Shown here in pieces: positions 1 to 8,666 of a stretch of DNA of 64,000 nucleotides. Source of the stretch: Ciceribacter sp. T2.26MG-112.2 (GTDB taxonomy: Bacteria > Pseudomonadota > Alphaproteobacteria > Rhizobiales > Rhizobiaceae); NCBI RefSeq assembly GCF_900492205.1, contig NZ_UEYQ01000018.1, positions 1 through 64,000 on the forward strand, written 5' to 3'. Position 1 is the first letter of the stretch. Every line of letters begins with the position of its first letter. A program made the translations under genes and the position numbers. The notes below the pieces were generated by a model that was not told the DNA's origin, did no database searches, and was given only the letters and a program-made list of their open reading frames with translations.

Positions 1-45
1 GCCAAGACCCCTCCCCAACCCCTCCCCACAAGGGGGAGGGGCTCC
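1..45. repeat. Partial copy of a dispersed GC-rich palindromic repeat
   Basis: The window opens with a C-rich tract containing CCCCACAAGGGGGAGGGG. It is the reverse complement of the right end of the repeats at 13822-13950 and 34656-34783, which carry the CTTGTGGGGAGGG hairpin. The rest of this copy would lie before the window. It sits upstream of bioM. Function is unknown; small intergenic mosaic palindromes of this style are common in rhizobial genomes. Confidence 0.6.
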
Positions 46-116
46 ACCTGCCGCCCCATGCCTTCCTATGCGCTTGCTCCGTAGCCCTGGGGCATATTCC
101 CCTCGCCCCTCCCCCG

Positions 117-128
117 GTCTATAGAGAC
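117..128. promoter_or_regulatory. Candidate operator upstream of bioM (weak)
   Basis: A short dyad (GTCT-ATAG-AGAC, with TCTATAGA fully symmetric) lies 29 bases before the bioM start. The rhizobial biotin repressor BioR is known to bind a TTATCTATAA-type palindrome in front of biotin genes. This site shares only the TCTATA core, so the assignment is tentative. Confidence 0.25.
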
Positions 129-157
129 ACCTCAGACATCCGCGGGGACTTTTACGC

Positions 158-838
158 TTGCAGATCACATTCGACCGGGCAGAGGTGCGCTATGGCACCG
201 CGGTGGCGCTTCATCCGCTGAGCGTCGCGCTTAGTGAACGCCGCATCGGCGTGATCGGGCTCAACGGATCGGGCAAGACGACGTTTGCGCGGCTGATCAA
301 TGGCCTGGTCAAGCCGTCGGCCGGCACGGTTTCGCTCGACGGGCTCGACACGGTAAAGGACGACAAGGCGGTGCTGGCGAAGGCCGGTTTCATCTTCCAG
401 AACCCGGCCAACCAGATCATCCTGCCGATCATCCGCGACGACATCGCCTTTGGCCCGAAGAGCCGGGGACTGAAGGGCGCGGCGCTCGAGACGGCGGTCG
501 ATGGGGTGCTGGAGCGTTTCGGCATCACTCATCTCGCCGGCCGGCGGCCGCACGAACTCTCCGGCGGCGAGTTGCAACTGGCGGCGCTTTCCGCGGTGGT
601 CGTGACGGATCCGGATCTCGTCATCTTCGACGAGCCGACCAACCAGCTGGACCTCAAGAACCGCGCCATGGTGAAGGCGGCGATCGAGGGGCTCACGCAG
701 CAGGCGATCGTCATCAGCCACGATCTCGACCTCGTCGCCGGCTTCGAACGCGTGCTGGTCTTCCACCAGGGGCGGATCACCTTCGACGGCGAGGCCGGCG
801 AGGCCATCGCCCGCTATCGGGAGATCGCGCTTTCATGA
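158..838 (+). CDS. bioM: Biotin ECF transporter ATPase BioM
   Basis: ATP-hydrolysing subunit of the energy-coupling-factor biotin importer, acting on the cytoplasmic face of the inner membrane. The 226-aa protein carries a Walker A motif GLNGSGKT (residues 34-41), Q-loop Q81, ABC signature LSGGE (134-138), Walker B LVIFDEP (154-160) and H-loop H188. The start is TTG with a GGGGA-type ribosome site upstream; no ATG gives a full-length protein. It overlaps bioN by an ATGA junction and bioY follows, so the three form the rhizobial bioMNY operon. The neighbouring T and S components make biotin the likely substrate rather than cobalt. Confidence 0.92.
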   Translation: MQITFDRAEVRYGTAVALHPLSVALSERRIGVIGLNGSGKTTFARLINGLVKPSAGTVSLDGLDTVKDDKAVLAKAGFIFQNPANQIILPIIRDDIAFGPKSRGLKGAALETAVDGVLERFGITHLAGRRPHELSGGELQLAALSAVVVTDPDLVIFDEPTNQLDLKNRAMVKAAIEGLTQQAIVISHDLDLVAGFERVLVFHQGRITFDGEAGEAIARYREIALS

Positions 839-1437
839 AAAGCCTGCATGTTCCCGGCAACAGCCTGATGCACCGGATGAAACCCTCGGTGAAGATGGCC
901 GGGCTGGCGCTGATTGCGGTGTTGATCTTCCTGACCCGCGATCCGCACCTGCTGGTTCCGGTGCTCGTGGCCGCAGCCCTGCTCTATTTCTCGCTCGGCC
1001 AGCCGCTACGCGCGGCGCTGTCGCCGTTGAAGCCCGTCTTCCTCACCATCGCCATCGTCGGGCTCTTCCATCTGCTGCTGACCAGCGCCGAGGAGGCGAT
1101 GGTCACAGTTCTCCGCCTTTCGACGCTGATGCTGCTGGGCGCCGCGGTGACCGCGACGACCACGGTTTCCGCCTTCATCGAGACCATCACCAAGGCCGCC
1201 GCGCCGCTCGAGCGGCTGGGCCTGGTGAAGGCCGCCGACATCGGGCTCTCGGTCGGGCTGGTGGTGCGTTTCGTGCCGGAAATCCTCTCGCGCTACGAGG
1301 CAATCCGCGAGGCGCACCGGGCGCGCGGCATCCGGCCGAAGATCGCAACCATGCTCGGGCCGCTGGTCATCGCCACCCTCAAGGATGCGGATAGCATCGC
1401 CGAGGCCATTGACGCGCGGGGCATTCGCGGGCAGTGA
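835..1437 (+). CDS. bioN: Biotin ECF transporter transmembrane subunit BioN
   Basis: T component of the ECF biotin importer, coupling BioM ATP hydrolysis to the substrate-binding subunit BioY in the inner membrane. The 200-aa protein has several hydrophobic segments between residues 20 and 150. It carries the two Ala-Arg-Gly coupling motifs typical of ECF T proteins, in HRARGI (ARG at 163-165) and DARGIRG (ARG at 194-196). Its ATG overlaps the bioM stop by four bases, implying translational coupling. The length matches the short bacterial BioN family. Confidence 0.9.
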   Translation: MKSLHVPGNSLMHRMKPSVKMAGLALIAVLIFLTRDPHLLVPVLVAAALLYFSLGQPLRAALSPLKPVFLTIAIVGLFHLLLTSAEEAMVTVLRLSTLMLLGAAVTATTTVSAFIETITKAAAPLERLGLVKAADIGLSVGLVVRFVPEILSRYEAIREAHRARGIRPKIATMLGPLVIATLKDADSIAEAIDARGIRGQ

Positions 1438-1523
1438 CTTTTCCCGCTGGGGGAATTTTCGTTTCACATCTGTCGTCATCAGACCGCTTCATGGTTTTGC
1501 CCGACAGGCCCAAGGGAGACATC

Positions 1524-2087
1524 ATGCAGACCCGTGACCTCGTACTCATCTCGCTGTTTGCCGCGATCATCGTCGCACTCGGCCTCGTTCCGCCGATCAC
1601 GCTCGGCTTCATTCCGGTGCCGATCACCGCGCAGTCGCTCGGCGTGATGCTGGCTGGCGTCGTTCTCGGCGCCAAGCGCGGGGCGCTGGCCGCCGTTCTC
1701 GTCATCCTGCTGGTGGCGATCGGCCTGCCGGTGCTGTCCGGCGGCCGTGGCGGCCTTGCCGTCTTCGCCGGCCCGACCGTCGGCTTCCTGATCGGCTGGG
1801 TGCCAGCGGCCTTTGCCACAGGCCTGATCGCCGAACGCTTCGCCCGCCCGGGTCTGTCCGCCGTCAAGCAGACGCTCGGCTTCTTCGCCGCGGCCACCCT
1901 CGGTGGCGTCGTCGTGCTCTATGTCTTCGGCATCGGCTACCTCGCCTTCGGCGCCGGCCTTGGCCTTCAAAAGGCCTTTCTCGGCTCGATGGCCTTCATC
2001 CCGGGCGACCTGTTGAAGGCGGCGATCGCCGGCCTTGCCGGCCGCGCCGTGATGGTGGGTTATCCGCTGCTGCCGCAGCGCGCCTGA
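1524..2087 (+). CDS. bioY: Biotin transporter substrate-binding subunit BioY
   Basis: Integral membrane S component that binds biotin in the ECF complex with BioM and BioN. The chosen ATG at 1524 follows AAGGGAGA (1512-1519) and gives 187 aa, the usual BioY length. A longer frame from the GTG at 1434 is possible but adds a non-family extension. About six transmembrane helices are visible, with the family motifs PVPITAQSLGVMLAG near residues 32-46 and a Gly-rich LSGGRGGLAVFAGPT stretch near 70-85. It is the third gene of bioMNY, about 86 bases after bioN. Confidence 0.93.
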   Translation: MQTRDLVLISLFAAIIVALGLVPPITLGFIPVPITAQSLGVMLAGVVLGAKRGALAAVLVILLVAIGLPVLSGGRGGLAVFAGPTVGFLIGWVPAAFATGLIAERFARPGLSAVKQTLGFFAAATLGGVVVLYVFGIGYLAFGAGLGLQKAFLGSMAFIPGDLLKAAIAGLAGRAVMVGYPLLPQRA

Positions 2088-2115
2088 ACGGTCGCGTTCC
2101 GGAAACGACCGACGG

Positions 2116-2613
2116 TCAACTCTCTCGCCGCCGCAGCAGCAACCATGTTGCGGCGGCGAAGCCCAGCGCGCCGAACCACGGTGCCAGCGAAACGGCGAGC
2201 GCGACGATGAAGGTCTCATAGGACTGGCCTTTCAGCATCCATTGCAGCAAGAGGCCGGCAAGCCAACCGCCAAGGGCAGCGGCAAAGGCCCATGCCAGGC
2301 GAGCCGCCGATCCGCGCGGCGCCCGCGCCTGCGGGTTCCTCCTTCCGGAAAAAATCCAGTACCAGAGTCCCGCCACCAGGGCGCCTATGATTGCCACGGC
2401 AGGCCCGATGACAAAGGCCAACCCCATGGCGGCAGCCCCCTCGCGCTGCGAAACCTCGAAAACGTCGAAGGCAACCAGCCCAATGCCGAGGGCCGCGAGA
2501 TATCCGGCAACCAGAGCCGCAAGCGCGACCAGGACCGTCTTCAGCACTCTTGAAGCCCTGCGATCCCGGCCGTCTGGCCGCTCCCCCGCCATGCCCATCA
2601 CCCGCGGCGGCAA
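2116..2613 (-). CDS. Small four-helix membrane protein, unknown
   Basis: A 165-aa protein with four hydrophobic segments (roughly residues 24-48, 62-88, 105-127 and 135-160) and a C-terminal RRR stop-transfer. I do not recognise a family. The first ~20 residues are charged and a shorter start (the methionine at residue 7, or the valine near residue 23) is possible. It converges on bioY with a 28-base gap, so its function is not implied by the biotin operon. Composition is like its neighbours. Confidence 0.6.
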   Translation of the reverse strand: MPPRVMGMAGERPDGRDRRASRVLKTVLVALAALVAGYLAALGIGLVAFDVFEVSQREGAAAMGLAFVIGPAVAIIGALVAGLWYWIFSGRRNPQARAPRGSAARLAWAFAAALGGWLAGLLLQWMLKGQSYETFIVALAVSLAPWFGALGFAAATWLLLRRRES

Positions 2614-2878
2614 AGCCGACGCCGCGCCCTAGGTCGGATCATAGCAAAATTGGCGACCGGCGCGAGCGGGCTCCGACCCGTCGACCCCGTCCACCGAAAG
2701 CGGGCAACGCGTGCTCAAAACCGATACGTTTCGCTGTATTGCAGCCTGCAAAGTTTGACCCATAAGATCGCAATGCTTGGAGGAGTGTCCAGCCGGCAGC
2801 CTTCCGACGTGTCGGAAATCGGCGTTTTGCTTTTGCAAGGGACGACAAGCGCGCTCTTCAACCTTGGGAGGAACTACC

Positions 2879-2974
2879 ATGAAATGGAATGCCCCTAAAT
2901 TCGTCGAGGTCAGCTGCGGCATGGAAATCAACCGTTACGCCCCGGCGGACGGCGGCGAGCCCGTGCTGTTCTGA
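2879..2974 (+). CDS. pqqA: PQQ precursor peptide PqqA
   Basis: Ribosomally made precursor of the redox cofactor pyrroloquinoline quinone. The 31-residue peptide starts MKWNAPKF and contains Glu16 and Tyr20 in the EINRY motif. Family knowledge says PqqE cross-links these two side chains, which become the PQQ skeleton. The start follows a clear GGGAGGA ribosome site (2866-2872). The operon's first gene, it lies 23 bases before pqqB. The length is slightly above the classic 23-24 residue peptide but normal for rhizobia. Confidence 0.93.
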   Translation: MKWNAPKFVEVSCGMEINRYAPADGGEPVLF

Positions 2975-2997
2975 TTGATCGTCGCGGGCACGAGGCG

Positions 2998-3912
2998 ATG
3001 ACGCAAGTTCGTTTCCTCGTGCTCGGTGCCGCGGCCGGCGGAGGTCTGCCCCAGTGGAACTGCGGCTGCCCGAACTGTCGCGCGGCGCGTGATCCGGTGT
3101 CGGGCCTCAAACCCCAGACGCAATCGTCGCTGGCGGTCAGCCCGGACGGCGAGCAGTGGGTGGTGTTCAACGCCTCGCCCGACATGCGCGCACAGATCGA
3201 AGGCAATGCCTGCCTTCATCCGCGCGCGCTGCGCGACAGCCCGATCAGAAGCGTGGTCGTCACCAATGGCGACATCGACCATATCACCGGGCTCCTGACG
3301 CTGCGGGAAAAGCAGCCCTTCGTGCTTTTTGCCACGGCGGCGCTGATGGAGACGCTCGGGCAGAACCCGGTCTTCCAGGTGCTCGATCCCGCGCTCGTGC
3401 AGCAGCGGACGGTCGGCCTCGACGCGCCGTTTTCGCCGCTTGACGGCCTTGAGATCCGGCTGTTCGCCGTGCCCGGCAAGGTGCCGCTCTATCTCGAAGG
3501 GGCCGACCTGAAGCTCGGCCAGGAGACCGACGACACGGTCGGCGTCGAATTCCTGATCGGCGGCAAGCGCGCCTATTACATTCCCGGCTGCGGCTCGATG
3601 CCGGCAACGCTTTCGCGGAGGCTCGAGAATGCCGACCTCGTCTTCTTCGACGGAACCGTGTTCGAGGACGACGAGATGATCGTCGCCGGCGTCGGCAGCA
3701 AGACCGGACGGCGCATGGGGCACATGCCGATCAGCGGCGGGGGCGGCAGCCTTGCGGCGCTGTCGCCCCTGTCGATCGGCCGCAAGGTCTTCGTCCACAT
3801 CAACAATACGAACCCGATCTGGCGCGCCGGGCCGGAGCGCGATCAGGTCGAGGCGCAGGGTTTCGAAATCGGCCATGACGGAATGGAGGTCATCCTTGTT
3901 GCCCAATCCTGA
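2998..3912 (+). CDS. pqqB: PQQ biosynthesis protein PqqB
   Basis: Metallo-beta-lactamase-fold protein of PQQ biosynthesis, proposed to act in oxidation or hydroxylation steps on the excised Glu-Tyr unit. The 304-aa protein opens with VRFLVLGAAAGGGLPQWNCG. A structural zinc-type Cys cluster follows (C22, C24, C27 in NCGCPNC), and the family motif NGDIDHITGLL lies near residue 92. Second gene of pqqABCDE; the pqqC start lies inside its 3' end. Length agrees with PqqB homologues (~300 aa). Confidence 0.95.
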   Translation: MTQVRFLVLGAAAGGGLPQWNCGCPNCRAARDPVSGLKPQTQSSLAVSPDGEQWVVFNASPDMRAQIEGNACLHPRALRDSPIRSVVVTNGDIDHITGLLTLREKQPFVLFATAALMETLGQNPVFQVLDPALVQQRTVGLDAPFSPLDGLEIRLFAVPGKVPLYLEGADLKLGQETDDTVGVEFLIGGKRAYYIPGCGSMPATLSRRLENADLVFFDGTVFEDDEMIVAGVGSKTGRRMGHMPISGGGGSLAALSPLSIGRKVFVHINNTNPIWRAGPERDQVEAQGFEIGHDGMEVILVAQS

Positions 3913-4690
3913 CAGACAAGCCCAGGACAGAGCCGCCTTCGAGGCGCGCCTTCAGGCGATCGGGGCGTCGCGCTATCATGACAAGCATCCATTCCACCAG
4001 ATGCTGCATGGCGGCGGCTGTTCGATGATCCAGGTACGGGCCTGGGTCATCAACCGCTATTACTACCAGAGCCGCATCCCGATGAAGGACGCGGCCTTCC
4101 TGTCGCGCTGCGAGGATCCGCAATTGCGGCGCATCTGGCGCAGCCGCATCGAGGACCATGACGGTGGGGTGAGCGAAGGCGGCGGCATCCGCCGCTGGCT
4201 GAAGCTTTCCGAAGCCGTCGGGCTCGATCCCGATTTCGTCGCCTCGACCCGCGGCGTTTTGCCGGGCACACGCTTTGCCGTCGATGCCTATGTGCATTTC
4301 GTCCGGGAAAAGCCGCTGCTCGAAGCGGTCGCCTCGTCGCTCACCGAACTCTTCGCCCCGGCGATCCACGAGAACCGCATTGCCGGACTTCTCAAGCACT
4401 ATGCCTTTGCCGACGAAGGCGCGCTTTCCTATTTCCGCCAGCGGCTGAACGAGGCGCCTGAGGACGTCAAGTTCGGCCTGGCCTTCGTGCTCGACCATGC
4501 CGACACGCTGGAAAAGCAGGATGCGGCCGCGGCCGCGCTCACCTTCAAGACGGATGTTCTGTGGTCGCAGCTCGATACGCTGCATTCGGCCTATGTGGCG
4601 CCGGCGCGCATTCCGCCCGGCGGCTGGGACGGGCGCGAGGGCGTGACCGGCGCGCTCGACGAAAACCCCTTGCGCGGGGCGGCGGAATGA
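3899..4690 (+). CDS. pqqC: Pyrroloquinoline-quinone synthase PqqC
   Basis: Cofactor-less oxidase catalysing the last ring-closing, eight-electron oxidation to PQQ in the cytoplasm. The all-helical heme-oxygenase-like protein has the family stretch RYHDKHPFHQMLHGG near its N-terminus, then INRYYYQSRIPMKD and GLLKHYAFAD. No ATG fits. The TTG at 3899 lies 8 bases after GGAGGT (3885-3890) and overlaps the pqqB end; the adjacent TTG at 3896 is equally in frame. This gives ~263 aa against a usual ~250. Confidence 0.93.
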   Translation: MPNPDRQAQDRAAFEARLQAIGASRYHDKHPFHQMLHGGGCSMIQVRAWVINRYYYQSRIPMKDAAFLSRCEDPQLRRIWRSRIEDHDGGVSEGGGIRRWLKLSEAVGLDPDFVASTRGVLPGTRFAVDAYVHFVREKPLLEAVASSLTELFAPAIHENRIAGLLKHYAFADEGALSYFRQRLNEAPEDVKFGLAFVLDHADTLEKQDAAAAALTFKTDVLWSQLDTLHSAYVAPARIPPGGWDGREGVTGALDENPLRGAAE

Positions 4691-5028
4691 GCGGCGAAGG
4701 GACGGCCCCAATCAGTGGAGAAAACATGGCCGCCGACGGCACCGGCGTCGTGGTCACCGGCGCAACCGTGGCGCGGCTGGCGCGCGGCGTGCGGTTGCGC
4801 GAGGACCCGGTGCGCGGCCAGACGGTCCTTCTCGCGCCCGAACGGGCACTTGCGCTCGACGAGATCGCGGTCGCCATCGTCAAGGCGCTGGACGGGGACC
4901 GCGACCTCGACACGATCGCTGCGGATTTCGCCCGTCAGTTCGAGGCGCCCAAGGATCAGGTGCTCGCCGACGTAATCGCCTTCATCCGCGAGTTTTCCGA
5001 CCGGCGCCTCTTGGAGATCGTCCGATGA
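4687..5028 (+). CDS. pqqD: PQQ peptide chaperone PqqD
   Basis: RiPP recognition element that binds PqqA and presents it to the radical-SAM enzyme PqqE. From the ATG overlapping the pqqC stop it is 113 aa. A second in-frame ATG at 4726, after GTGGAG, would give 100 aa, nearer the usual ~90, and may be the real start. The recognisable core starts near ARLARGVRLREDPVRGQTVLLAPE and ends in IREFSDRRLLEIVR. Four-base overlaps on both sides indicate tight coupling to pqqC and pqqE. Confidence 0.92.
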   Translation: MSGEGTAPISGENMAADGTGVVVTGATVARLARGVRLREDPVRGQTVLLAPERALALDEIAVAIVKALDGDRDLDTIAADFARQFEAPKDQVLADVIAFIREFSDRRLLEIVR

Positions 5029-6140
5029 ACGAACACCCCTCGCCTGCGCGCTTTACCGCCCAGCGCCCGCCGCCGCCGATCGCCATGCTGGCGGAACTCA
5101 CCCATCGCTGTCCGCTCGCCTGCCCCTATTGCTCCAATCCGCTGGAGCTTTCCCGCGCCTCGGAAGAGCTTTCGACCGAGGAATGGATCGACGTCTTCCG
5201 CCAAGCGGTCGAACTCGGCGTGCTACATGTGCATCTCTCAGGCGGCGAACCCGCCTCACGGCGCGATCTGGTGGCGCTGACCCGGGCCGCGTCCGGCTTC
5301 GGGCTCTACACCAATCTCATCACGTCGGGTGTCGGCCTGACCGAAGCACGCATTCAGGAGCTTTCGGAGGCAGGCCTCGATCATCTGCAACTGTCGATCC
5401 AGGGTGTCACGCCGGAAAAGGCCGATCTGGTCGGCGGCTATGCGGGCAGTTATGACCGCAAGATCGCGGTCGCCGGCTGGACCCATGCGGCAGGTATTCC
5501 TCTTACCGTCAATGCCGTCTGCCACAAGCAGAACATGGACGAGATCGAGGACATGGTGGGGCTTGCCATCGAGCTCGGCGCGCGGCGGATCGAGATCGCC
5601 ACCGTGCAGTTCCACGGCTGGGCCGAACGCAACCGGGCCTCGCTCATGCCGACCCGCGCACAGGTGGAAGCGACCACCGCCTTCGTCAACGAAGCGCGAA
5701 AGCGGCTCGCGGGCACGCTGGTGATCGACTATGTGCCGGCCGACCATCATTCACGCTATCCCAAGGCCTGCATGGGCGGCTGGGGCCGCACCGGCCTCAA
5801 CGTCAATCCGGCGGGGCGCGTCCTGCCCTGTCATGCGGCCGAGACCATACCGGGCCTCACCTTCGACACTGTGCGCGAGACGCCGCTTGCCGAGATCTGG
5901 CTCGAGGGGGCGGCCTTCAACGCCTATCGCGGCGACGACTGGATGGCCGAGCCCTGCCGCAGTTGCGAGCGCAAGCACATCGACTTCGGCGGCTGCCGCT
6001 GCCAGGCCATGGCGCTCGCCGGCGACGCCACCGCCACCGACCCGGTCTGCATCCGCTCGCCGCTGCACGCGGCGCTTGTGGCCGCAGCCGACGCGGACGG
6101 CGAGGCGGAACCGGGCCCGTTCGTCTATCGGGGGCGGTAA
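5025..6140 (+). CDS. pqqE: PqqA peptide cyclase PqqE (radical SAM)
   Basis: Radical-SAM enzyme that forms the C-C bond between Glu and Tyr of PqqA. The 371-aa protein carries the CxxxCxxC cluster motif in HRCPLACPYCSN (C29, C33, C36). A C-terminal SPASM-type region is rich in cysteines: CMGGWGRTGLNV, LPCHAAE, CRSCERKH and GGCRCQAMAL. The ATG overlaps the pqqD stop. It is the last pqq gene here; no pqqF/pqqG protease lies in the window, so precursor processing must be encoded elsewhere. Confidence 0.95.
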   Translation: MNEHPSPARFTAQRPPPPIAMLAELTHRCPLACPYCSNPLELSRASEELSTEEWIDVFRQAVELGVLHVHLSGGEPASRRDLVALTRAASGFGLYTNLITSGVGLTEARIQELSEAGLDHLQLSIQGVTPEKADLVGGYAGSYDRKIAVAGWTHAAGIPLTVNAVCHKQNMDEIEDMVGLAIELGARRIEIATVQFHGWAERNRASLMPTRAQVEATTAFVNEARKRLAGTLVIDYVPADHHSRYPKACMGGWGRTGLNVNPAGRVLPCHAAETIPGLTFDTVRETPLAEIWLEGAAFNAYRGDDWMAEPCRSCERKHIDFGGCRCQAMALAGDATATDPVCIRSPLHAALVAAADADGEAEPGPFVYRGR

Positions 6141-6318
6141 AGCCAAAAATCATCGATCCGCTTCCGATGACAGACCCAGCGGTCCGACCAGCCAGCTTCT
6201 GCGGCTGCTCGACCGGCATCCGGAGTTGATCGAGGATCTGCGCTGATTTTGCCGTTCGTCAGTTCCAAGCGCTTCGGCCTTCGGCTATGGTGCCGGCAAA
6301 ATACTGAAGGAGACTGAG

Positions 6319-7620
6319 ATGACAGCCCTTTTCGCTCGCCTTGTCGCCATGATCGGCGCGGCGATGATCCTGATGCGGCGCTGGGGCAAGAGCCCGGAAA
6401 AGCCGGCCCTCGGCGGCGCGCCGATCATTCCCGAAGCAAAGCCGCAGCGCATCCCGACGCTCAAGATGCCGACCGCCAAGGGCTGGGAGGACGGTCATGC
6501 GCCGACCGCCGCCGCCGGCCTCAAGGTCAATGCCTTCGCCAAGGGCCTGAAACACCCGCGCTGGATCTATGTGCTGCCGAACGGCGACGTGCTGACGGCC
6601 GAGGCGCTCGGCGTCGACGGCGGGCGGATCAGGACGCCGTTCGACTATGCCATGTATTCGACGATGAAGCGGGCAGCGGCCGTCGGCAACAGCCCCAATC
6701 GCATCACGCTCTTGCGCGATGCCGATGGCGACGGCGTGGCCGAGATGCGCCACACCTTCATGGAAGGCCTCAACCATCCCTTCGGCATGGCCATGCTCGA
6801 CGGCACCTTCTATGTTGGCAATACCGACGGCATCATGGCCTTTCCCTATACCGAAGGCGCGACGAAGATCCAGGCTGAAGGCCGCAAGATCGCCGACTAC
6901 AAGCCGGCCGGCCACTGGACCCGCAGCATCCTGCCGAGCCGCGACGGCAAGAAGCTCTATGTCGGCGTCGGCTCGCTCAGCAACATTGCCGAGCACGGCT
7001 TCGAGGCCGAGGAGGGGCGTGCCTGCATCTACGAGGTGGACCTCGAGACCGGCACGCAGCGAATCTTCGCCGGCGGCCTGCGCAATCCCGTCGGTCTTGC
7101 CTTTGAGCCCACGACCGGCGACCTGTTCACCGTCGTCAACGAGCGCGACGGGCTCGGCGACGAGACGCCGCCCGACTATCTCACCTCGGTGAAGGACGGC
7201 GGCTTCTACGGCTGGCCCTTCTGCTACTGGGGCAAGACGGTCGACGACCGCGTGCCGCAGGACCCGGCCAAGGTCGCGACCGCCATCCGCCCCGACTATG
7301 CGCTCGGCGGCCACACGGCTTCGCTCGGCCTCTGCTGGCTGCCGGCCGGCACGCTGCCGGGCTTCCCCGACGGCATGGTGATCGGCCAGCACGGCTCGTG
7401 GAACCGCTCCAACCTCGCCGGCTACAAGGTGATCTTCGTGCCGTTCGAGGACGGCCGCCCTTCGGGTCCGCCGCGCGACATCCTCACCGACTTCCTGGCG
7501 CCGGACGAGAAATATTCCTACGGCCGCCCGGTGGGCGTCACCATCGGCCCGGACGGTTCCCTGCTGGTCGCGGACGATGTCGGCGACGTCATCTGGCGCG
7601 TGACCGGAGCCGGGGCTTGA
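6319..7620 (+). CDS. Candidate PQQ-dependent sugar (sorbosone-type) dehydrogenase
   Basis: A 433-aa six-bladed beta-propeller protein resembling the soluble glucose/L-sorbosone dehydrogenase family (COG2133-like). It has an N-terminal hydrophobic segment (residues 4-20) that would anchor or export it. Family-like stretches are GLKHPRWIYVLPNGDVLTAE, GLNHPFGMAMLDGTFYVGN, LRNPVGLAFEPTTGDLFTVVNERD and YGRPVGVTIGPDGSLLVADD. The start follows AAGGAGA (6307-6313). It lies 178 bases after pqqE on the same strand. Use of PQQ is inferred from family and neighbourhood; the sugar substrate cannot be read from sequence. Confidence 0.75.
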   Translation: MTALFARLVAMIGAAMILMRRWGKSPEKPALGGAPIIPEAKPQRIPTLKMPTAKGWEDGHAPTAAAGLKVNAFAKGLKHPRWIYVLPNGDVLTAEALGVDGGRIRTPFDYAMYSTMKRAAAVGNSPNRITLLRDADGDGVAEMRHTFMEGLNHPFGMAMLDGTFYVGNTDGIMAFPYTEGATKIQAEGRKIADYKPAGHWTRSILPSRDGKKLYVGVGSLSNIAEHGFEAEEGRACIYEVDLETGTQRIFAGGLRNPVGLAFEPTTGDLFTVVNERDGLGDETPPDYLTSVKDGGFYGWPFCYWGKTVDDRVPQDPAKVATAIRPDYALGGHTASLGLCWLPAGTLPGFPDGMVIGQHGSWNRSNLAGYKVIFVPFEDGRPSGPPRDILTDFLAPDEKYSYGRPVGVTIGPDGSLLVADDVGDVIWRVTGAGA

Positions 7621-7807
7621 GGCTTCGGGCCAAAGGCCTGCAGCACACTCCATGGAATACCGGCCTCGCCGCCTAACGCGGCGGGGTCCTTGCCGAACGG
7701 CGACCAGAACCCCAAAATGGCCCGTGCTTCTGAGACCCGCTCCGCTAGCATGGACCTCCATTGCGGCCGGCACGATGCCCGCCGCATCCAGCGTCCCCGG
7801 GGCCCTC

Positions 7808-8353
7808 ATGCGTCAGACACGGACTTTTCTCCTCGCCCTCTTCCCCCTGCTCCTCGCCGGCGGTCTGTCCACACCGTCCCTTGCACAGGGCTATGACGAG
7901 GCCTGCATGCAGGCGGTCGAAGAGCTCTGCGGCAAGACGCCGGTGATGCAGTGTTTCGCCGACGACGCCCAGTGGGGCAAGATCCCGGAACGCTGCCACG
8001 GCGACGTGCAGAGCATGTTCGAGGCGGAAAACGATTCCGCCGCCGCGGAGGGTGCGGCCCCCGCCGACGTGCAGGCCGCCACCCCGATCGAGGATCTCGC
8101 GGCGCTTTCCTATGGCGGCATCCTGCGCTCGGGCCCGAGCATGGACTCGAAGAAGAAGGCCAGCATCAGGCTCGGCCAAGCGATCGAACTGCTCGAGGCG
8201 ACCGGCATCTGGACCGACGACTTCCAGTGGTTCAAGGTCAGGACCGCCTCCGGCACCGGCTATCACTGGGGCGGCATCTTCTGCACCATGGGCGGCGCCA
8301 AGCCCGAGGGCGTGCTTTACGACTGCAAAGAGAACCCGCCGGGGAGTTTCTGA
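7808..8353 (+). CDS. Secreted SH3-like domain protein, unknown role
   Basis: A 181-aa exported protein. The signal peptide covers about residues 1-27 with a likely LAQ cleavage. A Cys-containing helical segment follows (EACMQAVEELCGKTPVMQCF), then an Ala-rich linker and a C-terminal SH3-like domain (about residues 100-175) with the GGILRSGPSMDSKKKASI pattern of bacterial SH3 folds. The ATG at 7808 starts the signal peptide; the open frame runs further upstream without one. Same direction as the dehydrogenase but 187 bases away, so co-transcription is uncertain. Confidence 0.65.
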   Translation: MRQTRTFLLALFPLLLAGGLSTPSLAQGYDEACMQAVEELCGKTPVMQCFADDAQWGKIPERCHGDVQSMFEAENDSAAAEGAAPADVQAATPIEDLAALSYGGILRSGPSMDSKKKASIRLGQAIELLEATGIWTDDFQWFKVRTASGTGYHWGGIFCTMGGAKPEGVLYDCKENPPGSF

Positions 8354-8666
8354 GGAAAGCGATCGGCCTTCTTGCGAAGGAAACAGCACGCCATCGTTCC
8401 GGCAGGTTCCCCCCGCTCAATTCGTCGCGCTGGATTGCATCCACCGACCTGCACAACCAAAATACGAAGAAGTCAAATTCGATAAACTAAAAGTTGACAA
8501 GCCGGGTATGGCCCGCTATATGAAGCTTATCGAGATTTGCTTGCTGAGCTTTGGTTACCGCGCGTCTGGCACCGCGCCCTGAACGAACCTTCCTTTCAAA
8601 AATCGTTATCTTCATCCGCAGCGCTTCAGCGCTGTGGTCAATCAATATGCTAAGAAAGGGTTCATC
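8354..8666 (+). other. Gene-free stretch holding cspA promoter and leader
   Basis: Nothing coding is supported here. The first ~130 bases are unremarkable. The second half contains the promoter at 8494-8522 and the transcribed leader of the cold-shock gene, ending in an AAGAAAGGG ribosome-binding region before the ATG. Confidence 0.55.
8494..8522 (+). promoter_or_regulatory. Near-consensus sigma-70-type promoter of cspA
   Basis: TTGACA (8494-8499) and TATATG (8517-8522) are separated by exactly 17 bases, in a locally AT-rich patch of an otherwise GC-rich region. Transcription would begin near 8529 and leave a leader of about 138 bases before the cspA ATG at 8667. Long leaders of this kind act as temperature-sensing RNA in enteric csp genes; that role here is inferred. 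Confidence 0.7.

Noticed and set aside
6141..6246. Possible small ORF after pqqE ending LLRLLDRHPELIEDLR
   Set aside because: The protein-like tail has no start codon in its frame after pqqE, and the frame carrying an ATG is only ~20 codons of different sequence.
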